DNA of 64,000 nt from Aspidiotus rigidus. Lineage: Eukaryota; Arthropoda; Insecta; Hemiptera; Diaspididae. Shown here in pieces: positions 25,161-35,487 of this stretch. Every line of letters begins with the position of its first letter. Within the stretch, counting starts at the first letter, position 1. The DNA lies in contig JAVHKY010000016.1 in the NCBI GenBank assembly GCA_035079385.1, positions 4,449,501-4,513,500 on the forward strand. Direction: 5' to 3'. The notes under the pieces are model-generated. The model searched no databases and had not been told where the DNA came from. It worked only from the letters and a program-made list of their open reading frames with translations. Position numbers and translations under genes: made by a program.

Positions 25161-26537
25161 TTGAGTCCCGAGGTATCGGGGATTCAACCCTCCTCTAAAT
25201 ATAGACTTAAAGTCAGAAACCCTAGGCCTCCCAGACTATGTGGTCTTCTTAAAACTCATAAAGCGGACATCCCTCTGAGACCTGCACAGTTTCGTACATT
25301 TCGTCACCTATTTATCCTCTCACTAAATCTAGACAGGTGGTTTAAATCCAGTGCGGATTTTCAAACTACTTTCTCTGTTCAAAACACCCATCAACTGACT
25401 TACAAAATCAAAGATTGTCATGTCCCTCAAGGTTCAATTCTTGTATTCTTCGACGTCAACGTTCCTTGTGCTTCAGCCCTTAAAAAAGTTCATGACACTT
25501 CAGAACGATCACAATTTTCGTTCACTACTGCCGAGGAGTTCATTACTTGTCTCCACTATAATGTTTGCCAATATGTATCGCCTCCCTGATGGTCTTCATA
25601 TAGGGTCTCCTTTAGCCCCTTTAATTGCAGAAATCTTCATCAACATTTAGAAAAGGAAATATGCTTGTGAACCATACGTAGACGATTTTCCGTGTCTATG
25701 GAAAGGTACAATTTCCCAACACCAGGATTTCCTTCTTTTCAACAATAGTTTCTACCCCACTACTAAATTGACTCTCGAGATCAGCGGATCCAGTATCAAT
25801 TTCTTAGATCTTTCTAGCGCTATTATAGATGGCCGATATGAATTCAGTATTTTCAGAAAGCCCACTCACACTGATCACGTGATGGATGGCTCCTCTTTTC
25901 ACCCTCCTTCTCACAAGCATTCTGCCTATGATCCATCGATTAGTGTCTATCCCCCTCATTTCCCCAAAAAATTAGACACTATTACTCATATAGCGAAGAC
26001 TAACAATATCAAAATAGACATTCATGAGTTAGTTCGCAAAAGACTCACCTCATGTACTCTCAATTCAATTGCTACTTTATCTTCAGGCAAACAGAAAAAG
26101 AAAAAGGAAAACACTGAGCAATACACGACTTTTCCTCTCACGATGGAAAACTCACAGAGAGAGTCACTCCCTCTCTTTAGATTAAATACCAATGATCTGT
26201 CAATCAAGCCAAATATCTGTAGACTGAACAATGAACCCCAGGCGCAAGTTAGCGGCAATCCAGAACTACTGCTATCGAGCAATTTCTGTCCTCATGAACA
26301 TCGAAGAGAAGAGGAAAGAGATCGAGATAGTAAAGCAGATTGCAGAAGCCATTGGCTACCGTAGGGAATGGAGTCTTTGGGAAAATGGAAACAAAGAAAG
26401 GAACCCATGATGGCGTAGTGAGAAAGTACTCCGGATCGATACCATACATAAGAAAGTACACAAACAAGGTGATAAAGGCGTTCAATGGCTACGATGTAAA
26501 TGTGGATACATCCAGAATAACCAAGGCATACATTTAA
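25161..26537 (+). pseudogene. Penelope-like element reverse transcriptase, broken
   Basis: Plus-strand frames show the reverse transcriptase of a Penelope-like retroelement: PRLCGLLKTHKADIPLRP, the first catalytic block VFFDV, then after a +1 type frameshift near 25580 DGLHIGSPLAPLIAEIF, an in-frame TAG at 25648, YVDD as the second catalytic block, SSINFLDL and the very typical FSIFRKPTHTDHV...SSFHPPSHK. The thumb region continues to about 26090, and a further piece (SGSIPYIRKYTNKVIKAF) is read from 26340 to 26537 in another frame. With one shift and several stops it cannot encode a working enzyme. The matching endonuclease part lies at 27742-28161. Confidence 0.85.
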
Positions 26538-27741
26538 TCGCACGCCTCAAAAAACGAAATTGCAGGGCTATCGATAACACGCCAAGGAAATTTAATTGAC
26601 ACGCCTAAGAAATGTATTACACGGATAAAAACGAAGTAAGTAGTGCACACATCATCATATAAGTTGTGCACTCAGGATTAAAAACACTAGAAATCCTATG
26701 AAACGGACAAGTACACACAGTAAGTAGTGCACACATCTCGATACAAGTTGTGCACACAAAATCAAAACACTCAAAATCCATTGAAGAGAACAAATACACC
26801 GCCATGTAAGTAGTGCACACATAAGAACATGCAGAACAATGTGCAATCCACATTTAATTCATTCAACTGTAAGTAAGTAAACCTGATACACGAAGAAGAA
26901 ACAGGAAAGAAGACAATGGAATGCTTTGGTTACTGACAAGTCAACATAAGCCTCAAGGCAGCATTCCAAGTGAAGATTTATTTACAACGGCTAAGCCCAA
27001 CCGCTTCTTGAATAAATCTGAGTTCAAGACTACATGGTACCTCCTTCATGATAACGAATGCCGCGAGAAGAGTCGAAATTAACATCCGCCTATCACTTGA
27101 CATGTGCAGCGTGAAAAGCTTTCTAAAGATCAAAAGGAAGCTCCAAAGGGGCCTGAAGATTAGACTCGACTCCATGAAGAACCTTGATTGCCAAAAAGGG
27201 CCTGCGAAAAGGAAGAGTGGAATTGGCAAATCACGGGAAGCATCAGAAGTGCGAGTATTGTCAAAACGGCGGACTCTTAATACAAGTCAATAATGAAATG
27301 TCCGCGGCTATGGCACTGATCCATATAACTACCGCGCACCCTCTTGTCATCATTCTTCTGCCAAATCATCTTATTTTGATGACGAACCTCAGTATTTGAC
27401 CAACCAGTGAAGATCTCATGACAATGCTCGAAATACAATGCATTAACGAACTGACTCGACTGACTCCTCTGGGGTGGTACAACTGGGAAAACACCTCCAT
27501 CAATAGTCATACCTCACTCATAGGGAGTTTGAGGTTCAGTATGGGGAGGCAGTCTCTACTGTCAAACCCATCCTGGCTGGAGTTCCTCTGCAGAAAAATT
27601 ATCTTCTTTTGAAATACGGGCCGCGTGCCAGTCCTGGCGTGCATTTATGGTATTCGTCAGGGTTTCAACGTCGTGTCAGTTTTTTTCCATGGCGATAGGG
27701 GAACTGGCGGTCAATACAATTTTATGAGGCGTGCACTTATA
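26538..27741. other. rearranged interior of the Penelope-like element
   Basis: Between the RT and the GIY-YIG parts lie 1.2 kb that the intact element would not have in this form. It includes a tandem repeat (26636-26860). Otherwise only short frames without clear domains are seen. Confidence 0.4.
26636..26860 (+). repeat. tandem repeat, about 85-bp unit, 2.5 copies
   Basis: Each unit begins GTAAGTAGTGCACACAT and contains AAGTTGTGCACACA followed by AAAACACT...AAATCC. Starts are near 26637, 26720 and 26809. Confidence 0.7.
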
Positions 27742-28161
27742 ATATTTCCCAATAACCAAGCCATGGTGGAGGGAATCAGCAATAACCAGACGGAACAAAA
27801 GGACAGGGAAAGCTTGAGCGGCGTGTACAAGCTCAGTTGTGAACAGTGCGAGGGCATCTACATCGGTGAGACTGGGAGAAAGTTTGAGATCAGGAAAAAG
27901 GAGCACAAAAAGTCGAGGAAGAAAGAGGATGGCAAGTCCCTGTTTAGGAAAAACTGTAACAAAGAAAACCACGATGAAGAGGGAATATTTGAACTCATAC
28001 ATGTAGAGAATCGCACAAAGAGAAGAAAACTCTGGGAACAAATGGAGTTTGCAAAAGACAAGAGGGAGAAAGCCTGCCTCTTGAACAATGTAATCACATT
28101 TGAAAGCAATAAATTATTCGGCCCGATGATTGGACGAGAGAAGAACAGCACCAACCAATGA
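27742..28161 (+). pseudogene. GIY-YIG endonuclease domain of a Penelope-like element
   Basis: The open frame (ATG at 27625 or internal, stop at 28159) includes SGVYKLSCEQCEGIYIGETG followed by RKFEIRKKEHKK, that is GVY...YIG with the extra Cys pair (CEQC) and the ETGR...R..EH motif of the endonuclease found at the C terminus of Penelope-like elements. The catalytic Arg and a downstream acidic region (DEEGIFELIHVENRTKRRKL WEQ type helix) are present. This part is open for 178 codons and less decayed than the RT part, but lacks a linked RT frame. I treat it as a fragment of the same element. Confidence 0.82.
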
Positions 28162-28167
28162 GACGGT

Positions 28168-28325
28168 AGGAATCCAGGTAGCCAATAGAAACGCAGCATT
28201 TAGGACAATAGATTGAACCAATCACTAAGCAGTATGTTCTAGCCAATAAGAACACAATGTCATAGTGAACCAATCACAACACAGCATTGTTATGGCCAAT
28301 AAGATCACAGTGTTATACTATGAAA
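28168..28325 (+). repeat. CCAAT-rich tandem repeat after the Penelope-like element
   Basis: Alternating units AGCCAATAAGAACAC and GAACCAATCACAA repeat two to three times with a spacing of about 27-30 bases each, so six CCAAT motifs fall in about 160 bases. This lies just after the GIY-YIG frame, where such elements have their terminal repeat and internal promoter. A promoter role is inference. Confidence 0.55.
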
Positions 28326-28539
28326 ACTCATGGTTAAGGCCTTGTTCTCCAGTTGCGACACAACTGATGATGGGGTAACACCCGTAAGTACTCTTGTAAA
28401 AGCAACTAATGAAGTAGAATTGTACACTTGGAAAACCCTTTTTCAATGAAACTCAGTTTATAAATTCCATCACTATGACGTCACGTCAACTGATGACAGA
28501 GTAAAAATACCCATAATCCAATAAGGAAACTTGTTTTAA
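28326..28539. other. probable terminal part of the Penelope-like element
   Basis: Contains two related segments beginning CAACTGATGA (about 28370 and 28492). No other structure is recognised. Confidence 0.3.
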
Positions 28540-28924
28540 CAGGGAACCTGTTTTATGGGGGGCTATTTGAGAAATCTGCCGTGCGCCGTCCGCCGTCCAG
28601 CGAAAAACTTAGAAAAATTTCGACCCTCGAGCCATATATGATAGGAGAGGGACTTAGAAAAATTTCGACTCTCGAGCTATATATGATAGGAGGGGGACTT
28701 GGAAAAATTTCGACTGTCGAGCTATATATAATAGGAGGGGGACTTAGAAAAATTTTGACTCTCGTGCCATATATGATAGGAGAGGGACTTGAAAATTAAA
28801 ATTTCGACTCTTGAGCTATATATGATAGTTGGTCTAGGCCTTCTTTTTACTACCTTTCTCCAAATCTAGGCTTCCTTGAATTTTCAATACCAAATCTCAT
28901 TCGAATCATAAAACAGGTTCCCTG
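28540..28924. mobile_element. 385-bp TIR element with internal 51-bp tandem repeats
   Basis: Perfect 17-bp terminal inverted repeats, CAGGGAACCTGTTTTAT at 28540-28556 and its complement at 28908-28924. The interior (28605-28835) holds about five tandem units of 51 bases built on AGAAAAATTTCGACTCTCGA, GCTATATATGATAGGAG and GGGGACTT. Since 51 is divisible by three, one plus frame stays open over the array (28581-28799), which is an artefact. No clear target duplication. The family is dispersed over the window. Confidence 0.72.
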
Positions 28925-29789
28925 CGTTCCTCGTTTAACTTCGTTAAGGAAGCCGTCATTTTATTTTATTTTAGGCTAGGAATCATCGAAAACTTACGTA
29001 ACGTCTCCAGAAAATCCATTACCCTCCCCCTGTCCCCCTTGCTACGGGGCTATAACAGTTGTTTCTGCGGTCTTTGCAAATTTATATTTCGATTACTTCT
29101 CAATTGGAAACGCGCTGAGTAATTACTATTAATTAATCCTCAAAAAATTTGTTGAAGCCCATCTTCAGATATGAGACTATAACTTCTCTAAGTCTTGAAA
29201 AATCCATCCAGTACTTTTTGGAAGAGATCCACGGACAAAAAAATTCTATGTAAACCTAAATATAGGCCTATATAAAGAAACCTGATTTTTTTCAGGCTGA
29301 AAGTAATGTGAAGCCAAAGAAGCAACCAATCACCCATCAGTCAACCCCTCATTCCTTCCCTTAATCTTCAACCTTTCCAACAAATATATCGCGCCCAAGC
29401 CTGGTTCTTTCGTTAGTCTAACCTCAAATCACACTCAAAGAAGCTAATCCAAATTGAAAATGATATTCCCATCTCCTGAGACAAATCAAATCAATTACAC
29501 TCATTTCGGTGACTGAAAATTATGTTGTAATGAGGGAGACTCGGAGCGACCTCCTAGGGTGGACCAGAAAGATGTTACCAGTTAAATGGGAATTTGCGCT
29601 AAATCTGTCGCAGCACGAAAACGCAAAACGTTAGACGTACAATTTAAATTTACGAATTCTGTATCTCAATTTTATCTTTAATTTGAGCCCCATCCGAAGT
29701 TTCTACGACTTTTCTGAGCCGAGTTATGGACCAAAATGTGCCGAAAGTTCACCAAATCGCCAGGGTTTCCAAAATAGGGCTTGAAAATT
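28925..29789. other. non-coding, nothing recognised
   Basis: AT-rich sequence with a short C-rich run at 29021-29040. No gene or clear repeat. Confidence 0.4.
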
Positions 29790-30440
29790 AATTAATTTAC
29801 AGTATTGAGCTGAATTTTGAAAATTTTAATAATCAAATTATTGTTTCTTAAGTGAATTTGGACGGGGGAAACGAGAAAAATAGTAACAAAATCCTAAGAA
29901 GCACCAAAATGGGATAATAGGCCCAAAAAGGGTCAAAATTCCTTCAAGTTGGAAAATTTTTCGAACTTTTGAATTGTATTTCGATTTTTAAGTAAAATTT
30001 CGCGCTGAGTTAGAAAAAAAATGTTTAAAAAATTCTTCGAAGCACCGACCTAGGTTAATGGGCCCAAAAATGTTAAAATTTTCTCAAAATTGGAAATTGT
30101 TCAAATTTTTAAATTTTAATTTGATTTTCCAATGAATTTTGCGTTGAGTCCGAAAACAATGCTTAAACAGTTTTTCGAAGTACCAAAAAGGGGTTAATGG
30201 GCCCAAAACGGGCCAAAATTTTTCCAAATCGGAAAATTGTTCAAACTTTCAAATTTTAATTCGATTTTCAAGTGGTATTTTGCGTCGAGTCCAAAAAAAA
30301 TGCTTGGAAAATTTTTCGAAGTACCAAAATGGGTTAATGGGGCCAAAAAGGGCCAAAATTTCCCCAAATTGGAAAATCGTTCACACTTTCAAATTTTAAT
30401 CAATTTTCAATTGGACTTTTGCCGAGTCCGAGGATAATAC
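29790..30440 (+). repeat. tandem repeat, about 139-bp unit, 4-5 diverged copies
   Basis: The block GGGCCCAAAAAGGGCCAAAA or a close variant recurs at about 29922, 30060, 30199 and 30339, spaced 138-140 bases. Each unit also has TTTTAATTCGATTTTCAA and GCGTTGAGTCCGAAAA-like steps. Divergence between copies is moderate. A 66-codon frame inside is by chance. Confidence 0.75.
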
Positions 30441-32259
30441 TGAAATGGCCGTAGATGATCTCCAAAATGAAAAATCAAAAATTTTTATCATTCTGCAGTA
30501 AAATTGTTGATTCAGGGGATGGAAGGAATGTCGACAAGTTCGTCTGCCGTTGAGTGCTCGTGGAGTGAGAGATCGACTAGCGTAACGTAGAAAACATTCT
30601 ACTAATTACTCAACGTACCCACGGGTCGGCACAGTCCTTCAGCTGCCCTGGGCCTCAGTCAACTATCCAGATCCTATCTTTGTAGTCCCACCAAGACTAC
30701 CATAAGACCAACATGACCGTTCCCTAGGACCACAGACGTCAGCATACTTGAGTCATACGGATTAGTGACCCCGAACTTTATTCAGCATTCACCTTAAACC
30801 GCTTTTACTTTCAGTCTACCACGCGTACCGCATGACGTAAAACTACGATGCTTATATTTGAATCATCCCTAACTGAAAGCCGACGAATTTAAATTACAGA
30901 CATACTCAGTGAACCACTCACCAATACAGTATCTATCGTTTGATATGTATACGTACACGATTACTAATCCACACACACACACCCAACTACGAATACCACC
31001 AGTTTGGAATTACAATTATATCGCAAATAATTAAATTCCGATCACTGACGCACAGCAAAGAGTTTATATACAACAAACCGAGAGCTGACAGAAAGGCACG
31101 AAGACTTAAACGACCGATAGTGCAAACCAATTCCACCGAACTGATTCACATTGTAAACTACCCCTGTCAACCTCGCGTAGTTTCGTCCGGTACCATCCCT
31201 GAATCCGGTTGCCCGCGCAAGCCTACTTTCTACATTCCAACATCGGAAATGCAGTCAGCTTGTCCTATCCTAGGCACACGTGTTTGTAATGAATCTCGCG
31301 TAGAACTCCACATAACTATTTATAAATGTTTTCTTCACACCCACGTAACCGATTAGTCGGCTTCTAAACGAGCACCCTATAATCTTAGTACGTTTAGAGC
31401 ACACGCTACAGTTTTAAGCTGCCGGAATATACATACAGTATACAGGAGAACAAATAGAAATGTTGTAGTCGTCAGTTAAATGACGTTCATAAGTTTCGCG
31501 ACATTGTTGATGGCTTTGAGGAAAATCAAGACACTAAATACTTCTCTCTTGAACACCGTTGTGGACAGAGAAAGGGGGAAGGTTGTATTTTGAATCCCCA
31601 CCATTACTGTTCTGTCATGAAAGAAACTTAGGAGAATAATACGGAAATTGCCTCAAATGATGTGTCTCCAAATCCAGATCGAAAGAGGGAGTGGGTGAAA
31701 AAATAGGAAGTAAGGGCCTAAGTCTGAGGTGAATACCTGCCTAAATGGGACGGAAACGACAGAAGGGGTGAATTACGTGGCGCTGAGGGCATTTGAAAGA
31801 TGGGAAGATTTGGGTATTGGGATGTCAAGACCATAAAGTTAGCAGTGAATCAAAGAGCGTGGGTACGAAGAGGAGGAGCACCTGTCTCAGCGCCTAGGCT
31901 GAGTGGAGAGCTGGAGCCAAGGGCCAATCGAAGCCCTGAAGATTGAATGGAGTCCAGAAATTTTGAAGTTATTGGAGAACCGTAATCAAGTTGGGAACAG
32001 ATTAGACTACTATACAGTTGGTCAAAAGAAAAATTATTTCAAAGTTTCACTTTTTGAAGGTCCTAATCTTTTATCCTTCTCACGGGTACGTAGAAGAAGA
32101 TTTTTGCTTCTTTCCAAAGTGGTTTGAATTTTTCCTCAGTTCAATCATTTTAATCTTCCTGTACATTAAAAAATTTCATGACCGCATGTTCATGTACGAA
32201 AAAAAAAAAAAAAAAACAAGAAGCAATCAACTTTTGAATGAATTTTTACTAAACGGTAA
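30441..32259. other. non-coding, no firm feature
   Basis: A 138-codon plus frame (30940-31356) rich in Thr, His and Pro has no recognisable domain, and its codon use gives no support; I do not call it a gene. A run of 18 A at 32199-32216 could be the tail of a retroinsertion. The stretch lies downstream of the calcium channel gene's 3' end. Confidence 0.4.
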
Positions 32260-33651
32260 ATAAATTTATCACAATGACAACAAATATAATTAAATCGAAT
32301 TATACGAACATTAAAGCTTATGGAATAAATAAATAATTAGAAAAGGAAAAAAAAAAGAACGAAAGAAAGAGAAATACATATCATATCTTTGTACGCTAGA
32401 AAAATAGCACAAAATTTTATTTTTACACATTTTCTTTTGTTTCATATTACATGATGAGTACATTGACGTAGATTTCTCTCATTTTTAGAAATCAAATGGC
32501 GACAAAATCGAAGGAAAAAAATGCCGACAGAGCAGTTTTAAACTCTTTCATCTAAGTTTGGTGTAGAATAACAGAATAACCGACTAGAATTTTCACGTGT
32601 CTGATTTTTCACGAACATTGCGATCCGCGATTCAATGAATTCTTTTTCAGTCATTCATTACGAGTCGAAACAAATACCTATACTTAGTTGTCAATTCGAA
32701 TAGTTGAAAAACAGGCGTAAAATTAAAGAATATCGAAGGGGAAAAAAATTGAGGCTAAGAAAAGCTTAAATCAGTATACTTTGACGTTGAGTATCGTACC
32801 TTATCTAAAAACATTAGTTTTATTTTATCATCATCGTAACTATAAAATTCATTTCAAAACTGGAAAAAATTGGACTTCTCTAACGGGTAAATAATAATAT
32901 CATCAGTCTACTTGAAAGATGTATCAAAATTATACTTAAAACTTATTACGATCGTGAACATCATGAAATCAAACAAGATACATGTGTAAATTACAATTTT
33001 TCGGCTTAAAATGAAAGTATCGATGTAATCTTCTGGGCATTAGTATCTAATGAGCAGTTGTCTTTCAAAAAAAAAATCTTTCTTTTTCCAGCGAGTTTTC
33101 GCGTATACTATATAGATGATCGTGTTTTCCAACACGCACCATTTATAGTTTTCTCGATCCATCTTAAGAATTATAATTTTGATTTTAAATGATTGTTTTC
33201 GACATATCGATATATTATACCATTACAGCGAGAGCTAAAGGAGCCGATCCAATTCATATCAGTCGCGGGAGAAGAAGGGTTCTCGATCTAAAATATTCAA
33301 CGTGTAAGGATCAGATAATTACCCTCCGACGCGTTGTTTATTTTTCAATCGTTTTTAGGCGTTCATAATTACAATTTTTCGTCAATAGGTATTCAAATTA
33401 GAAAAACAAAATCGGAAAACAGTAAAAGAAGGGGAAAAAAAAAAGAAAAAAAAATTATTTGTGTACAAAAAATTGGCGACGTAGCATTCTCACTCCAAGC
33501 CACCATGAACGATTTGAGAGAATAATAAAAAGTCAGTTTATAAAATGAAAACGAAAAAAAAAAAAGAAACGAAAAAAAAATCACGAAGATGTATAGAGAG
33601 AGAACGAATAAGAGAAACGAAATGAAATCAAAACATTATGAAAATTTATAA
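32260..33651 (-). other. presumed 3' UTR and flank of the calcium channel beta gene
   Basis: AT-rich, free of recognisable repeats and directly downstream of the beta-subunit stop codon. The complement of AATAAA occurs near 33340 and 32417, so the UTR may be 0.3 or 1.2 kb long. The extent is not established. Confidence 0.4.
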
Positions 33652-35447
33652 TCAGTGGCGTGCATTGCGTCTAGACGAGACGTACAAATGCGGAAAAGGA
33701 AGGTGATATTCGTTATCTAAATATTCTGGGTCTACCTCTTCAGGCGGACTGAGCTGAAAATGGTCTATATCCGAACCTTCGCTACTCGGGTAGTAATGAG
33801 GCTCTGGCGGTTGATGTGCGGGTTGCGGACGTGGTACACTCGGTACGTGATACTGGCTGCTGCCATAGTGCATCATCCCGTTGTGGGTGCTCGGCTCGTA
33901 ATCGTCGTATTCGGCTGTTCTTTCACGTTCCAATCGCCCTCGACCGCGATCCCGGACTGGTAGATAACCTAATTGTACGAGAAAACCAGAAGGTTAAAAT
34001 CTTACAATTCTTAAGTTCGGATAGAAGTGCTCCATGCAGAGGCAATGTGCATCGTACGCCACTAAAATTAGCCTGTTAAAGTTGTAAATCTCTCACTTGT
34101 TATTCAAGGGAAAATTTTGGACTTTGAATAGGAATATGAAGCTGAGTCGGAAAGCCGATAGATAAAACCTTAGCTTTTGGCTTTCGATTTTTTTTATTCT
34201 GAATGTTATAAAACTTGTAGGCTTTCAACTTTTCGTCTCAAAAGCTTTCGGCTTTTAGCTTTTAGCTTTTGGCTTTCGAAGTTAATATTTATTTTTGGTT
34301 TTCCGCTTTCAACTCACTTTTCTCCTCAAATTCTCCGGTGTTTGGTTTCGAACTTTTAGCTTTTAGCTAGCTATCAAAAATTAAGCCTGGGAAGCCGGGG
34401 GATGATTCAATTTTGAAAAAGGACCATAAAACTCCGCTCCTAAGGTCAGTTCCACCGCTTTTTTGGAGTGGCACCGCTCCTTTCTTTTCAAAGAGCTGCT
34501 CTTGAGTAGAAGATAAAATTTGAAAAATCTTCAATTCCAAAAGGCGAAATTTGAGAGAAAAATTGAATTTGTTTGGCATGCGATAGGCGCTAAAGAAAAA
34601 TAATATAACGAGAACAAATGAAGAAAAAAAAGAGTTATTTAGGTCCTTGCCCTTCTTTTCAAGATAATGAGAAAACATTGACCCTGAAATGTAAAAAACA
34701 ATATTTTGATTTAGGTACGAAGACTTTCAAACATAATCTTCATGGTTTCTTCTCAGCCGAAAAACCGAACAGCCGGATACAGCTTTAGCTTCGTGCGCCA
34801 AAAATTAAGCCTCTGGCACCAAACCAGCTCTGTTTTTCCCTCGTGGCTCCACTTTCAAGGTCCAGCTCTTCAGGTCCGACTCTGCTATTTAATTTTCAGG
34901 AGCTGAAAGCTGGAGCCGGGGCAAAAAATTCCTCGCTTCCCAGGCTTATATGAAGTACCTATATTTCTAGCATTCCAAATTGCATACTTATATAACTTTG
35001 TTCCAACCAGAGGGAGGAACAATTGATTGTTTCGAGGAATTTGAACGCTTTCGATATTCATTTATTTACACATAAAATCGAAAAACGAAGTTATTCGCTC
35101 GGATTATTGATATTAAAACTAAAAAACAATTTACAAACGTTCTAGAGAACAAATCGCATAAAACTCGGCGTTTAAATAAGAATTATCGTACAGGAGCCGT
35201 TCTTACCATATGAGTGTTTTTTTTTTTTTTTATTACATCCAACCAGAGAAAAATTATTAAAAAAAAAAAAAAAACAAAAAACAAAAAAAAAACAAAGAAA
35301 GAAAGAAGAAAAAAAAAAAGAAAAAAAAGGTGAAAACAATAGTACTCCGACATAGCAATCCGTTGTAAGGACTGTAGCCGAGTTTGATTTCTTGTATTAA
35401 AAGAGTATGATTTAATCGCTCTTTAGAATTTAATAAAGTAAATCATA

Positions 35448-35487
<40 letters not shown>

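Noticed and set aside
28366..28520. Hammerhead ribozyme motifs (CTGATGA) downstream of the Penelope-like element, where such ribozymes are known to occur
   Set aside because: CTGATGATGGGGTAACACCCG could give the first core box and stem II, but the GAAA box is not present (TAAG or TAAT instead), and I could not find stems I and III. A covariance-model search would decide.
30940..31356. 138-codon plus-strand open frame
   Set aside because: No domain, no recognisable start context or neighbours, low-complexity Thr/His stretch; likely chance.
33393..33584. Phe/Ser-rich and Lys-rich frames next to A runs (for example 33334-33584)
   Set aside because: Produced by A- and T-rich low-complexity sequence in the presumed 3' UTR.
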